Assembly (NCBI RefSeq): GCF_051020955.1
Contig: NW_027476386.1
Span: 1-64,000 of the forward strand
Direction of reading: 5' to 3'
DNA from: Megalopta genalis
Taxonomy: Eukaryota; Arthropoda; Insecta; Hymenoptera; Halictidae
DNA length: 64,000 nucleotides
The notes under the pieces were generated by a model that was not told where the DNA came from, made no database searches, and saw only the letters and a program-made list of their open reading frames with translations. Shown one piece after another: positions 12,236-26,350 of the stretch. The position numbers and the translations under genes were made by a program. Position 1 is the first letter of the stretch. Each line of letters begins with the position of its first letter.

Positions 12236-13243
12236 CAAACGAGTTAGCTTCAAATCCTAGCGAAACACATGATCTAGTTTCAAATCAATGAGATGTAGAA
12301 GGCTTAGCTACAAATACATGAGAAACAAATGATTTATCTTGAGATAATTGCGATGTAAGTGATATAGCTTCAAATGCAGGTGAAACAATCGAGTTAACTT
12401 CAAAACAATGCGAACTAGACGGCTTATCTTCAAATCCATGCGAAACAAATGTTTTAGCTTCAAATACTTGTGATATACATGATTTAGTTTCAAATGCAGG
12501 CGAAACAAACGAGTTAGATTCCAATCCATGCGATACACATGATTTAGTTTCAAATCAATGCGAAGTAGGAGGCTTATCTTCAAATCCATGCGAAACAAAT
12601 GGTTTAGCTTCAAATACTCGTGATATACATGATTTAGCTTCAAATGCAGACGAAACAAACGAGTTAGCTTCAAATCCATGGTAAGTAGAAGGCTTAGCTT
12701 CAAGTCCATGCGAAAGACATAATTTTGTTCAAATGAATGCGAAGTAGAAGTTTTATCTTCAAATCCATGCGAAACAAATTGTTTAGCTTTAAATACTTGT
12801 GATATACATGATTTAGCTTCAAACGCAAACGAAACAAACGAGTTAGCTTCAAATCCTAGCGAAACACATGATCTAGTTTCAAATCAATGAGAAGTAGAAG
12901 GCTTAGCTACAAATACATGAGAAACAAATGATTTATCTTCAGATAATTGCGATGTAAGTGATATAGCTTCAAATGCAGGCGAAACAATCGAGTTATCTTC
13001 AAAACAATGCGAACTAGAAGGCTTATCTTCAAATCCATGCGAAACAAATGGTTTAGCTTCAAATACTTGCGAATCTAAGTGATATAGCTTCAACTGAATG
13101 CGAAACAAACGAGTTAGCTTCAAATCCATGCGATACATTTGATTTAGCTTCAAATCAATGCGAAGTAGAAGGCTTAGCTTCAAGTCCATGCGAAAGACAT
13201 AATTTTGCTTCAAATCATTGCGAAGTAGATGGTTTAGCAAAAC
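12236..13243. repeat. Partial third copy plus bridging module
   Basis: The first 195 or so bases continue the 2,623-bp periodicity. The rest is a module also found at about 19,351-19,790, 29,656-30,300, 31,544-32,190, 45,335-45,980 and 47,223-47,870. It includes the unit-fusion site ccatggtaagtagaagg at 12,677. Confidence 0.7.
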
Positions 13244-16200
13244 ATCCATACGAATCAAATGGTTTAGCTTCAAATACTTGTGATATACATGATTCAGCTC
13301 CAAATGCAGGCGACACAAACGAGGTAGCTTCAAATCCATGCGATACACATGATTTAGCTTCAGATCAATGCGAAGTAGAAGGCTTATCTTCAAATCCATC
13401 CGAAACAAATGTTTTAGCTTCAAATACTCGTGATATACATGACTTGGCTTCAAATGCAGGCGAAACAAACGAGTTAGCTTCAAATCCACGCGAAACTCAT
13501 GATTTAGCTTCAAATTCAGACGAAACACATCGTTTAGCTTAATATTCATGCGAAACAAATGTTTCAGCTTCAAATACTTGTGATATGCATGACTTAGCTT
13601 CAACTGCATGCGAAGCAAACGAGTTAGCTTCAACTGCATGCGAAACAAACGAGTTAGCTTCAAATCAACGCGAATCACATGATTTAACTGCAAATCAATG
13701 CGAAGTAGAAGGCTTAGCTTCAAATCCAAGCGAAGCTTATGATTTAGCTTCAAATCAATGCGAAGTAGATGGCTTATCTTCAAATCTATGCGAAACAAAT
13801 GGTTTAGCTTCAAATACTTGTGATATATATGATTTAGCTTCAAATGCAGGAGAAACAAACGAGTTAGCTTCAAATCCTGGCGAAACACATGATCTAGTAC
13901 CAAATCAATGAGAAGTAGAATGCTTAGCTTCAAGTCCATGCGAAAGACATAATTTTGTTCAAATCAATGCGAAGTTGAAGATTTAGCTACAAATCCATAC
14001 GAATCAAATGGTTTAGCTTCAAATACTTGTGATATACATGATTCAGCTTCAAATGCAGGCGAAACAAACGAGTTAGATTCAAATCCATGCGATACACATG
14101 ATTTAGCTTCAAATCAAAGCGAAGTAGAAGGCTTATCTTCAAACCCATGCGAAACAAATGGGTCAGCTTCAAATACATGTGATATACATGATTTAGCTTC
14201 AAATGCAGGCGAAACAAACGAGTTAGCTTCAAATCCTAGCGAAACACATGATCTAGTTTCAAATCAATGAGATGTAGAAGGCTTAGCTACAAATACATGA
14301 GAATCAAATGATTTATCTTGAGATAATTGCGATGTAAGTGATATAGCTTCAAATGCAGGCGAAACAATCGAGTTAACTTCAAAACAATGCGAACTAGAAG
14401 GCTTATCTTCAAATCCATGCGAAACAAATGGTTTAGCTTCAAATACTTGCGAATCTAAGTGATATAGCTTCAACTGCATGTGAAACAAACGAGTTAGCTT
14501 CAAATCCATGCGATACATTTGATTTAGCTTCAAATCAATGCGAAGTAGAAGGCTTAGCCTCAAGTACATGCGAAAGACATAATTTTGTTCAAATCAATGC
14601 GAAGTAGAAGATTTAGCTACAAATCCATACGTATCAAATGATTTAGCTTCAAATACATGCGATATAAATGATTTAGCTTCAAATGCAGGCGAAACAAACG
14701 AGTTAGCTTCAAATCCACGCGATACATATGATTTAGCTTCAAATCATTGCGAAGTAGAAGGATTATCTTCAAATCCATGCGAAACAAATGTTTTAGCTTC
14801 AAATACTTGTGATATACATGATTTAGTTTCAAATGCAGGCGAAACAAACGAGTTAGATTCCAATCCATGCGATACACATGATTTAGTTTCAAATCAATGC
14901 GAAGTAGGAGGCTTATCTTCAAATCCATGCGAAACAAATGGTTTAGCTGCAAATACTCGTGATATACATGATTTAGCTTCAAATGCAGACGAAACAAACG
15001 AGTTAGCTTCAAATCCATGGTAAGTAGAAGGCTTAGCTTCAAGTCCATGCGAAAGACATAATTTTGTTCAAATGAATGCGAAGTAGAAGGCTTATCTTCA
15101 AATCCATGCGAAACAAATTGTTTAGCTTTAAATACTTGTGATATACATGATTTAGCTTCAAACGCAAACGAAACAAACGAGATAGCTTCAAATCCAAGCG
15201 AAACACATGATTTAGCTTCAAATCAATGCGAAGTAGAAGGCTTAGCTTCAAATCCATGCGAAACAAATGGTTCAGCTTCAAATACTTGAGATGTGCATGA
15301 TTTAGCTTCAATCGCATGCGAAACAAACGAGTTAGCTTCAAATCCATGCGAAACACATGATTTATCTTCAAATCCATGCAAACCACATGATTTAGCTTCA
15401 AATCAATGCGAAGTGGAAGGCTTATCTTCAACTACATGAGAAACAAATGATTTACCTTCTGATAATTAATGCTCCAAATTAATGCGAAGTAGACGGCTTA
15501 GGTTCAAATACATGCGAATGGAATGATTTAGCTTCAAATATTTGTGATATACATGATGTAGCTTCAAATGCAGGCGAAACAAACGAGTTTGCTTCATATC
15601 CATGCGATTCACATGATTTAGTTTCAAATCAATGCGAAGTAGAAGGCTTAGCTTCAAGTCCATGCGAAAGACATAATTTTGCTTCAAATCATTGCGAAGT
15701 AGAAGATTTAGCAACATATCCATACGAATCAAATGGTTTAGCTTCAAATACTAGTGATATACATGATTCAGCTCCAAATGCTCGCGAGACAAACGAGTTA
15801 GCTTGAATTCCAAGCGAAACACATGATTTGGCTTCAAATCCAAGCGAAACACATGATTTAGCTTCAAATTCATACGAAACACGTGGTTCAGCTTAATAAT
15901 CATGCGAAACAAATGGTTCAGCTTCAAATAAATGTGACATACATGATTTAGCTTCAAACCATGCGGAACAAATGATTTAGCTACAAATCATTGCGAACTT
16001 GAAGGCTTATCTTAAAATTCATGCGAAACATATGGTTTAGATATAAGTACTTGTGATATTCATAATTTAGCTTCAACTGCATGCGAAACAAACGAGTTAG
16101 CTTCAAATCCAAGCGAAACACATGATTTAGCTGCAAATCAATGCGAATCACATGGATTAGATTCATAGCTTCATATTCTTGCGAAACAGATGGCTTAGAT

Positions 16201-19200
16201 TCAGATACTTGTGTTAAACAAGATTTAGTTTCAAATCAAAGCGAAGTAGAAGACTTAGCTTCAAAACCATGCGAAACGAATGGTTTAGCTTAAAATACTT
16301 GCGAATATAAGTGATATAGGTTCAAATGCAGGCGAAACAAACGAGTTAGCTTCAAATCCACGCGAAACTCATGATTTAGCTTCAAATTCAGACGAAACAC
16401 ATCGTTTAGCTTAATATTCATGCGAAACAAATGTTTCAGCTTCAAATACTTGTGATATGCATGACTTAGCTTCAACTGCATGCGAAGCAAACGAGTTAGC
16501 TTCAACTGCATGCGAAACAAACGAGTTAGCTTCAAATCAACGCGAATCACATGATTTAACTGCAAATCAATGCGAAGTAGAAGGCTTAGCTTCAAATCCA
16601 AGCGAAGCTTATGATTTAGCTTCAAATCAAAGCGAAGTAGAAGGCTTATCTTCAAACCCATGCGAAACAAATGGGTCAGCTTCAAATACATGTGATATAC
16701 ATGATTTAGCTTCAAATGCAGGCGAAACAAACGAGTTAGCTTCAAATCCTAGAGAAACACATGATCTAGTTTCAAATCAATGAGATGTAGAAGGCTTAGC
16801 TACAAATACATGAGAATCAAATGATTTATCTTGAGATAATTGCGATGTAAGTGATATAGCTTCAAATGCAGGCGAAACAATCGAGTTAACTCCAAAACAA
16901 TGCGAACTAGAAGGCTTATCTTCAAATCCATGCGAAACAAATGGTTTAGCTTCAAATACTTGCGAATCTAAGTGATATAGCTTCAACTGCATGCGAAACA
17001 AACGAGTTAGCTTCAAATCCATGCGATACACATGATTTAGCTTCAAATCAATGCGAAGTAGAAGGCTTATCTTCAAATCCATGCGAAACAAATGGTTTAG
17101 CTTCAAATACTTGTGATATAAATGCTTCAACAGCATGCGATCAAACGAGTTAGCTTTCAATCCATGCTAAACACATGATTTAGCTTCAAATTCATTCGAA
17201 ACACATGGATTAGCTTAATATTCATGCGAAACAAATGGTTCAGCTTCAAATACTTGTGATATACATGAATCAGCTTCAAATGCAGGCGAAGCAAACGAGT
17301 TAGCTTCAAATCCATGCGATACACATGATTTAGCTTCAAATCAATGCGAAGTAGAAGGCTTATCTTCAAATCCATGCGAAACAAATGGTTTAGCTTCAAA
17401 TACTTGTGATATAAATGCTTCAACAGCATGCGATCAAACGAGTTAGCTTCCAATCCAAGCGAAACACATGATTTAGCTTCAAATTCATTCGAAACACGTG
17501 GTTCAGCTTAATATTCATGCGAAACAAATGGTTCAGCTTCAAATAAATGTGACATACATGATTTAGCTTCAAACCATGCGGAACAAATGATTTAGCTACA
17601 AATTATTGCGAACTTGAAGGCGTATCTTAAAATTCATGCGAAACATATGGTTTAGATATAAGTACTTGTGATATACATAATTTAGCTTCAACTGCATGCG
17701 AAACAAACGAGTTAGCTTCAAATTCAAGCGAACACATGATTTAGCTTCAAACTCATGCGAAACACACGGTTAAGCTTAATATTCATGCATAACAAATGGT
17801 TCAGCTTAAAATACTCGTGATATACATGATTTATCTTGAAATGCAGGCGAAACAAACGAGTTAGCTTCAAATCCATGCGATACACATGATTTAGCTTCAA
17901 ATCAATGATAAGTAGAAGGCTTAGGTTCAAGTCCATGCGAAAGACATAATTTTGTTCAAATCAATGCGAAGTAGAAGGCTTATCTTCAAATCCATGCGAA
18001 ACAAATGGTTTAGCTTTAAATACTTGTGATATAAATGATTTAGCTTCAAACGCAAACGAAACAAACGAGTTAGCTTCAAATCCTAGCGAAACACATGATC
18101 TAGTTTCAAATCAATGAGATGTAGAAGGCTTAGCTACAAATACATGAGAAACAAATGATTTATCTTCAGATAATTGCGATGTAAGTGATATAGCTTCAAA
18201 TGCAGGCGAAAAAATCGAGTTAACTTCAAAACAATGCGAACTAGAAGGCTTATCTTCAAATCCATGCGAAACAAATGATTTATCTTCAGATAATTGCGAT
18301 ATAAGTGATATAGCTTGAAATTAAGGCGGGACAATCGAGTTAGCTTCAAATTAATGCGAAGTAGAAGGCTTTTATTCAAACCCATGCCAGACAAATGTTT
18401 TAGCTTCAAATACTTGTGATATACATGATTTAGTTTCAAATGCAGACGAAACAAACGAGTTAGCATCAAATCCTAGCGAAACACATGATCTAGTTTCAAA
18501 TCAATGAGATGTAGAAGGCTTAGCAACAAATACATGAGAAACAAATGATTTATCTTGAGATAATTGCGATGTAAGTGATATAGCTTCAAATGCAGGCGAA
18601 ACAATCGAGTTAACTTCAAAACAATGCGAACTAGAAGGCTTATCTTCAAATCCATCCGAAACAAATGGTTTAGCTTTAAATACTTGTGATATACATGATT
18701 CAGCTCCAATTGCAGACGAATCAGACGAGTTAGCTTCAAATCCATGGGATACACATGATTTAGCTTCATATCAATGCGAAGTAGAAGGCTTATCTTCGAA
18801 TCCATCCGAAACAAATGGTTTAGCTTCAAATACTCGTGATATACATGATTTATCTTCAAATGCAGGCGAAACAAACGAGTTAGCTTCAAATCCATGCGAT
18901 ACACATGATTTAGCTTCAAATCAATGCGAAGTAAGAGGCTTAGCTTCAAATACATGCGAAACAAATGATTTATCTTCAGATAATTGCGATATAAGTGATA
19001 TAGCTTGAAATTAAGGCGGGACAATCGAGTTAGCTTCAAATTAATGCGAAGTAGAAGGCTTATATTCAAACCCATGCGAGACAAATGTTTTAGCTTCAAA
19101 TACTTGTGATATACATGATTTAGTTTCAAATGCAGGCGAAACAAACGAGTTAGCTTCAAATCCAAGCGAAACACATGATCTAGCTTCAAATCAATGCTAA

Positions 19201-20596
19201 GTAGAAGGCTTAGGTTCAAGTCCATGCGAAAGACATAATTTTGTTCAAATCAATGCGAAGTTGAAGGCTTATCTTCAAATCCATGCGAAACAAATGGTTT
19301 AGCTTTAAATACTTATGATATACATGATTTAGCTTCAAACGCAGACGAAACAAACGAGTTAGCTTCAAATCCTAGCGAAACACATGATCTAGTTTCAAAT
19401 CAATGAGATGTAGAAGGCTTAGCTACAAATACATGAGAAACAAATGATTTATCTTGAGATAATTGCGATGTAAGTGATATAGCTTCAAATGCAGGTGAAA
19501 CAATCGAGTTAACTTCAAAACAATGCGAACTAGACGGCTTATCTTCAAATCCATGCGAAACAAATGTTTTAGCTTCAAATACTTGTGATATACATGATTT
19601 AGTTTCAAATGCAGGCGAAACAAACGAGTTAGATTCCAATCCATGCGATACACATGATTTAGTTTCAAATCAATGCGAAGTAGGAGGCTTATCTTCAAAT
19701 CCATGCGAAACAAATGGTTTAGCTTCAAATACTCGTGATATACATGATTTAGCTTCAAATGCAGACGAAACAAACGAGTTAGCTTCAAATCCATGCGATA
19801 CACATGATTTAGCTTCAGATCAATGCGAAGTAGAAGGCTTATCTTCAAATCCATCCGAAACAAATGTTTTAGCTTCAAATACTCGTGATATACATGACTT
19901 AGCTTCAAATGCAGGCGAAACAAACGAGTTAGCTTCAAATCCACGCGAAACTCATGATTTAGCTTCAAATTCAGACGAAACACATCGTTTAGCTTAATAT
20001 TCATGCGAAACAAATGTTTCAGCTTCAAATACTTGTGATATGCATGACTTAGCTTCAACTGCATGCGAAGCAAACGAGTTAGCTTCAACTGCATGCGAAA
20101 CAAACGAGTTAGCTTCAAATCAACGCGAACCACATGATTTAACTGCAAATCAATGCGAAGTAGAAGGCTTAGCTTCAAATCCAAGCGAAGCTTATGATTT
20201 AGCTTCAAATCAATGCGAAGTAGATGGCTTATCTTCAAATCTATGCGAAACAAATGGTTTAGCTTCAAATACTTGTGATATATATGATTTAGCTTCAAAT
20301 GCAGGCGAAACAAACGAGTTAGCTTCAAATCCTGGCGAAACACATGATCTAGTATCAAATCAATGAGAAGTAGAATGCTTAGCTTCAAGTCCATGCGAAA
20401 GACATAATTTTGTTCAAATCAATGCGAAGTTGAAGATTTAGCTACAAATCCATACGAATCAAATGGTTTAGCTTCAAATACTTGTGATATACATGATTCA
20501 GCTTCAAATGCAGGCGAAACAAACGAGTTAGATTCAAATCCATGCGAAAGACATAATTTTGTTCAAATCAATGCGAAGTTGAAGATTTAGCTACAA
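13244..20596. repeat. 7,353-bp tandem duplication, unit 1
   Basis: Sequence starting at 13,246 (ccatacgaatcaaat) reappears at 20,599, and the offset stays 7,352-7,353 for more than 5 kb. Copy 2 starts exactly where one unit length ends, as expected for a tandem duplication. The last 1.7 kb (about 18,851-20,596) is not carried into copy 2 because copy 2 is cut at about 26,200. Confidence 0.85.
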
Positions 20597-23500
20597 ATCC
20601 ATACGAATCAAATGGTTTAGCTTCAAATACTTGTGATATACATGATTCAGCTCCAAATGCAGGCGACACAAACGAGGTAGCTTCAAATCCATGCGATACA
20701 CATGATTTAGCTTCAGATCAATGCGAAGTAGAAGGCTTATCTTCAAATCCATCCGAAACAAATGTTTTAGCTTCAAATACTCGTGATATACATGACTTAG
20801 CTTCAAATGCAGGCGAAACAAACGAGTTAGCTTCAAATCCACGCGAAACTCATGATTTAGCTTCAAATTCAGACGACACACATCGTTTAGCTTAATATTC
20901 ATGCGAAACAAATGTTTCAGCTTCAAATACTTGTGATATGCATGACTTAGCTTCAACTGCATGCGAAGCAAACGAGTTAGCTTCAACTGCATGCGAAACA
21001 AACGAGTTAGCTTCAAATCAACGCGAATCACATGATTTAACTGCAAATCAATGCGAAGTAGAAGGCTTAGCTTCAAATCCAAGCGAAGCTTATGATTTAG
21101 CTTCAAATCAATGCGAAGTAGATGGCTTATCTTCAAATCTATGCGAAACAAATGGTTTAGCTTCAAATACTTGTGATATATATGATTTAGCTTCAAATGC
21201 AGGAGAAACAAACGAGTTAGCTTCAAATCCTGGCGAAACACATGATCTAGTACCAAATCAATGAGAAGTAGAATGCTTAGCTTCAAGTCCATGCGAAAGA
21301 CATAATTTTGTTCAAATCAATGCGAAGTTGAAGATTTAGCTACAAATCCATACGAATCAAATGGTTTAGCTTCAAATACTTGTGATATACATGATTCAGC
21401 TTCAAATGCAGGCGAAACAAACGAGTTAGATTCAAATCCATGCGATACACATGATTTAGCTTCAAATCAAAGCGAAGTAGAAGGCTTATCTTCAAACCCA
21501 TGCGAAACAAATGGGTCAGCTTCAAATACATGTGATATACATGATTTAGTTTCAAATGCAGGGAAACAAACGAGTTAGCTTCAAATCCTAGCGAAACACA
21601 TGATCTAGTTTCAAATCAATGAGATGTAGAAGGCTTAGCTACAAATACATGAGAATCAAATGATTTATCTTGAGATAATTGCGATGTAAGTGATATAGCT
21701 TCAAATGCAGGCGAAACAATCGAGTTAACTTCAAAACAATGCGAACTAGAAGGCTTATCTTCAAATCCATGCGAAACAAATGGTTTAGCTTCAAATACTT
21801 GCGAATCTAAGTGATATAGCTTCAACTGCATGTGAAACAAACGAGTTAGCTTCAAATCCATGCGATACATTTGATTTAGCTTCAAATCAATGCGAAGTAG
21901 AAGGCTTAGCCTCAAGTACATGCGAAAGACATAATTTTGTTCAAATCAATGCGAAGTAGAAGATTTAGCTACAAATCCATACGTATCAAATGATTTAGCT
22001 TCAAATACATGCGATATAAATGATTTAGCTTCAAATGCAGGCGAAACAAACGAGTTAGCTTCAAATCCACGCGATACATATGATTTAGCTTCAAATCATT
22101 GCGAAGTAGAAGGATTATCTTCAAATCCATGCGAAACAAATGTTTTAGCTTCAAATACTTGTGATATACATGATTTAGTTTCAAATGCAGGCGAAACAAA
22201 CGAGTTAGATTCCAATCCATGCGATACACATGATTTAGTTTCAAATCAATGCGAAGTAGGAGGCTTATCTTCAAATCCATGCGAAACAAATGGTTTAGCT
22301 GCAAATACTCGTGATATACATGATTTAGCTTCAAATGCAGACGAAACAAACGAGTTAGCTTCAAATCCATGGTAAGTAGAAGGCTTAGCTTCAAGTCCAT
22401 GCGAAAGACATAATTTTGTTCAAATGAATGCGAAGTAGAAGGCTTATCTTCAAATCCATGCGAAACAAATTGTTTAGCTTTAAATACTTGTGATATACAT
22501 GATTTAGCTTCAAACGCAAACGAAACAAACGAGATAGCTTCAAATCCAAGCGAAACACATGATTTAGCTTCAAATCAATGCGAAGTAGAAGGCTTAGCTT
22601 CAAATCCATGCGAAACAAATGGTTCAGCTTCAAATACTTGAGATGTGCATGATTTAGCTTCAATCGCATGCGAAACAAACGAGTTAGCTTCAAATCCATG
22701 CGAAACACATGATTTATCTTCAAATCCATGCAAACCACATGATTTAGCTTCAAATCAATGCGAAGTGGAAGGCTTATCTTCAACTACATGAGAAACAAAT
22801 GATTTATCTTCTGATAATTAATGCTTCAAATTAATGCGAAGTAGACGGCTTAGCTTCAAATACATGCGAATGGAATGATTTAGCTTCAAATATTTGTGAT
22901 ATACATGATGTAGCTTCAAATGCAGGCGAAACAAACGAGTTTGCTTCATATCCATGCGATTCACATGATTTAGTTTCAAATCAATGCGAAGTAGAAGGCT
23001 TAGCTTCAAGTCCATGCGAAAGACATAATTTTGCTTCAAATCATTGCGAAGTAGAAGATTTAGCAACATATCCATACGAATCAAATGGTTTAGCTTCAAA
23101 TACTAGTGATATACATGATTCAGCTCCAAATGCTCGCGAGACAAACGAGTTAGCTTGAATTCCAAGCGAAACACATGATTTGGCTTCAAATCCAAGCGAA
23201 ACACATGATTTAGCTTCAAATTCATTCGAAACACGTGGTTCAGCTTAATAATCATGCGAAACAAATGGTTCAGCTTCAAATAAATGTGACATACATGATT
23301 TAGCTTCAAACCATGCGGAACAAATGATTTAGCTACAAATCATTGCGAACTTGAAGGCTTATCTTAAAATTCATGCGAAACATATGGTTTAGATATAAGT
23401 ACTTGTGATATTCATAATTTAGCTTCAACTGCATGCGAAACAAACGCGTTAGCTTCAAATCCAAGCGAAACACATGATTTAGCTGCAAATCAATGCGAAT

Positions 23501-26200
23501 CACATGGATTAGATTCATAGCTTCATATTCTTGCGAAACAGATGGCTTAGATTCAGATACTTGTGTTAAACAAGATTTAGTTTCAAATCAAAGCGAAGTA
23601 GGAGACTTAGCTTCAAAACCATGCGAAACGAATGGTTTAGCTTAAAATACTTGCGAATATAAGTGATATAGGTTCAAATGCAGGCGAAACAAACGAGTTA
23701 GCTTCAAATCCACGCGAAACTCATGATTTAGCTTCAAATTCAGACGAAACACATCGTTTAGCTTAATATTCATGCGAAACAAATGTTTCAGCTTCAAATA
23801 CTTGTGATATGCATGACTTAGCTTCAACTGCATGCGAAGCAAACGAGTTAGCTTCAACTGCATGCGAAACAAACGAGTTAGCTTCAAATCAACGCGAATC
23901 ACATGATTTAACTGCAAATCAATGCGAAGTAGAAGGCTTAGCTTCAAATCCAAGCGAAGCTTATGATTTAGCTTCAAATCAAAGCGAAGTAGAAGGCTTA
24001 TCTTCAAACCCATGCGAAACAAATGGGTCAGCTTCAAATACATGTGATATACATGATTTAGCTTCAAATGCAGGCGAAACAAACGAGTTAGCTTCAAATC
24101 CTAGCGAAACACATGATCTAGTTTCAAATCAATGAGATGTAGAAGGCTTAGCTACAAATACATGAGAATCAAATGATTTATCTTGAGATAATTGCGATGT
24201 AAGTGATATAGCTTCAAATGCAGGCGAAACAATCGAGTTAACTCCAAAACAATGCGAACTAGAAGGCTTATCTTCAAATCCATGCGAAACAAATGGTTTA
24301 GCTTCAAATACTTGCGAATCTAAGTGATATAGCTTCAACTGCATGCGAAACAAACGAGTTAGCTTCAAATCCATGCGATACACATGATTTAGCTTCAAAT
24401 CAATGCGAAGTAGAAGGCTTATCTTCAAATCCATGCGAAACAAATGGTTTAGCTTCAAATACTTGTGATATAAATGCTTCAACAGCATGCGATCAAACGA
24501 GTTAGCTTTCAATCCATGCTAAACACATGATTTAGCTTCAAATTCATTCGAAACACATGGATTAGCTTAATATTCATGCGAAACAAATGGTTCAGCTTCA
24601 AATACTTGTGATATACATGAATCAGCTTCAAATGCAGGCGAAGCAAACGAGTTAGCTTCAAATCCATGCGATACACATGATTTAGCTTCAAATCAATGCG
24701 AAGTAGAAGGCTTTTCTTCAAATCCATGCGAAACAAATGGTTTAGCTTCAAATACTTGTGATATAAATGCTTCAACAGCATGCGATCAAACGAGTTAGCT
24801 TCCAATCCAAGCGAAACACATGATTTAGCTTCAAATTCATTCGAAACACGTGGTTCAGCTTAATATTCATGCGAAACAAATGGTTCAGCTTCAAATAAAT
24901 GTGACATACATGATTTAGCTTCAAACCATGCGGAACAAATGATTTAGCTACAAATTATTGCGAACTTGAAGGCGTATCTTAAAATTCATGCGAAACATAT
25001 GGTTTAGATATAAGTACTTGTGATATACATAATTTAGCTTCAACTGCATGCGAAACAAACGAGTTAGCTTCAAATTCAAGCGAACACATGATTTAGCTTC
25101 AAACTCATGCGAAACACACGGTTAAGCTTAATATTCATGCATAACAAATGGTTCAGCTTAAAATACTCGTGATATACATGATTTATCTTCAAATGCAGGC
25201 GAAACAAACGAGTTAGCTTCAAATCCATGCGATACACATGATTTAGCTTCAAATCAATGATAAGTAGAAGGCTTAGGTTCAAGTCCATGCGAAAGACATA
25301 ATTTTGTTCAAATCAATGCGAAGTAGAAGGCTTATCTTCAAATCCATGCGAAACAAATGGTTTAGCTTTAAATACTTGTGATATAAATGATTTAGCTTCA
25401 AACGCAAACGAAACAAACGAGTTAGCTTCAAATCCTAGCGAAACACATGATCTAGTTTCAAATCAATGAGATGTAGAAGGCTTAGCTACAAATACATGAG
25501 AAACAAATGATTTATCTTCAGATAATTGCGATGTAAGTGATATAGCTTCAAATGCAGGCGAAAAAATCGAGTTAACTTCAAAACAATGCGAACTAGAAGG
25601 CTTATCTTCAAATCCATGCGAAACAAATGATTTATCTTCAGATAATTGCGATATAAGTGATATAGCTTGAAATTAAGGCGGGACAATCGAGTTAGCTTCA
25701 AATTAATGCGAAGTAGAAGGCTTTTATTCAAACCCATGCCAGACAAATGTTTTAGCTTCAAATACTTGTGATATACATGATTTAGTTTCAAATGCAGACG
25801 AAACAAACGAGTTAGCATCAAATCCTAGCGAAACACATGATCTAGTTTCAAATCAATGAGATGTAGAAGGCTTAGCTACAAATACATGAGAAACAAATGA
25901 TTTATCTTGAGATAATTGCGATGTAAGTGATATAGCTTCAAATGCAGGCGAAACAATCGAGTTAACTTCAAAACAATGCGAACTAGAAGGCTTATCTTCA
26001 AATCCATCCGAAACAAATGGTTTAGCTTTAAATACTTGTGATATACATGATTCAGCTCCAATTGCAGACGAATCAGACGAGTTAGCTTCAAATCCATGGG
26101 ATACACATGATTTAGCTTCATATCAATGCGAAGTAGAAGGCTTATCTTCGAATCCATCCGAAACAAATGGTTTAGCTTCAAATACTCGTGATATACATGA
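20597..26200. repeat. 7,353-bp tandem duplication, unit 2 (3'-truncated)
   Basis: The offset is 7,352-7,353 from unit 1. The offset changes by one base near 21,560, where one copy reads tgcagggaaac instead of tgcaggcgaaac. Similarity to unit 1 stops near 26,200. Confidence 0.85.
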
Positions 26201-26350
26201 CTTAGCTTCAAATGCAGGCGAAACAAACGAGTTAGCTTCAAATCCACGCGAAACTCATGATTTAGCTTCAAATTCAGACGAAACACATCGTTTAGCTTAA
26301 TATTCATGCGAAACAAATGTTTCAGCTTCAAATACTTGTGATATGCATGA
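26201..26350. repeat. Bridge between 7.35-kb and 16-kb duplications
   Basis: These 150 bp match about 13,435-13,590 and 20,787-20,950, including the variant gatatgcatgacttagc. They are joined at 26,351 to the interior of block P, so the join is chimeric. Confidence 0.7.

Noticed and set aside
12285..12524. - strand ORFs of about 79 codons with FEAKSCVSHG-type repeats
   Set aside because: They are another stop-free frame of the same unit, overlapping the other - strand frame. Repetition at ten or more sites follows the block duplications.
12884..13939. Long - strand ORFs (up to 351 codons) with repeated LKLNHVFRMD-type decapeptides
   Set aside because: They arise because the 30-bp unit has no stop in that frame. 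The frame has many interchangeable starts, no domain or signal, and a second - frame is equally open in places. ORF ends simply follow inherited indels.
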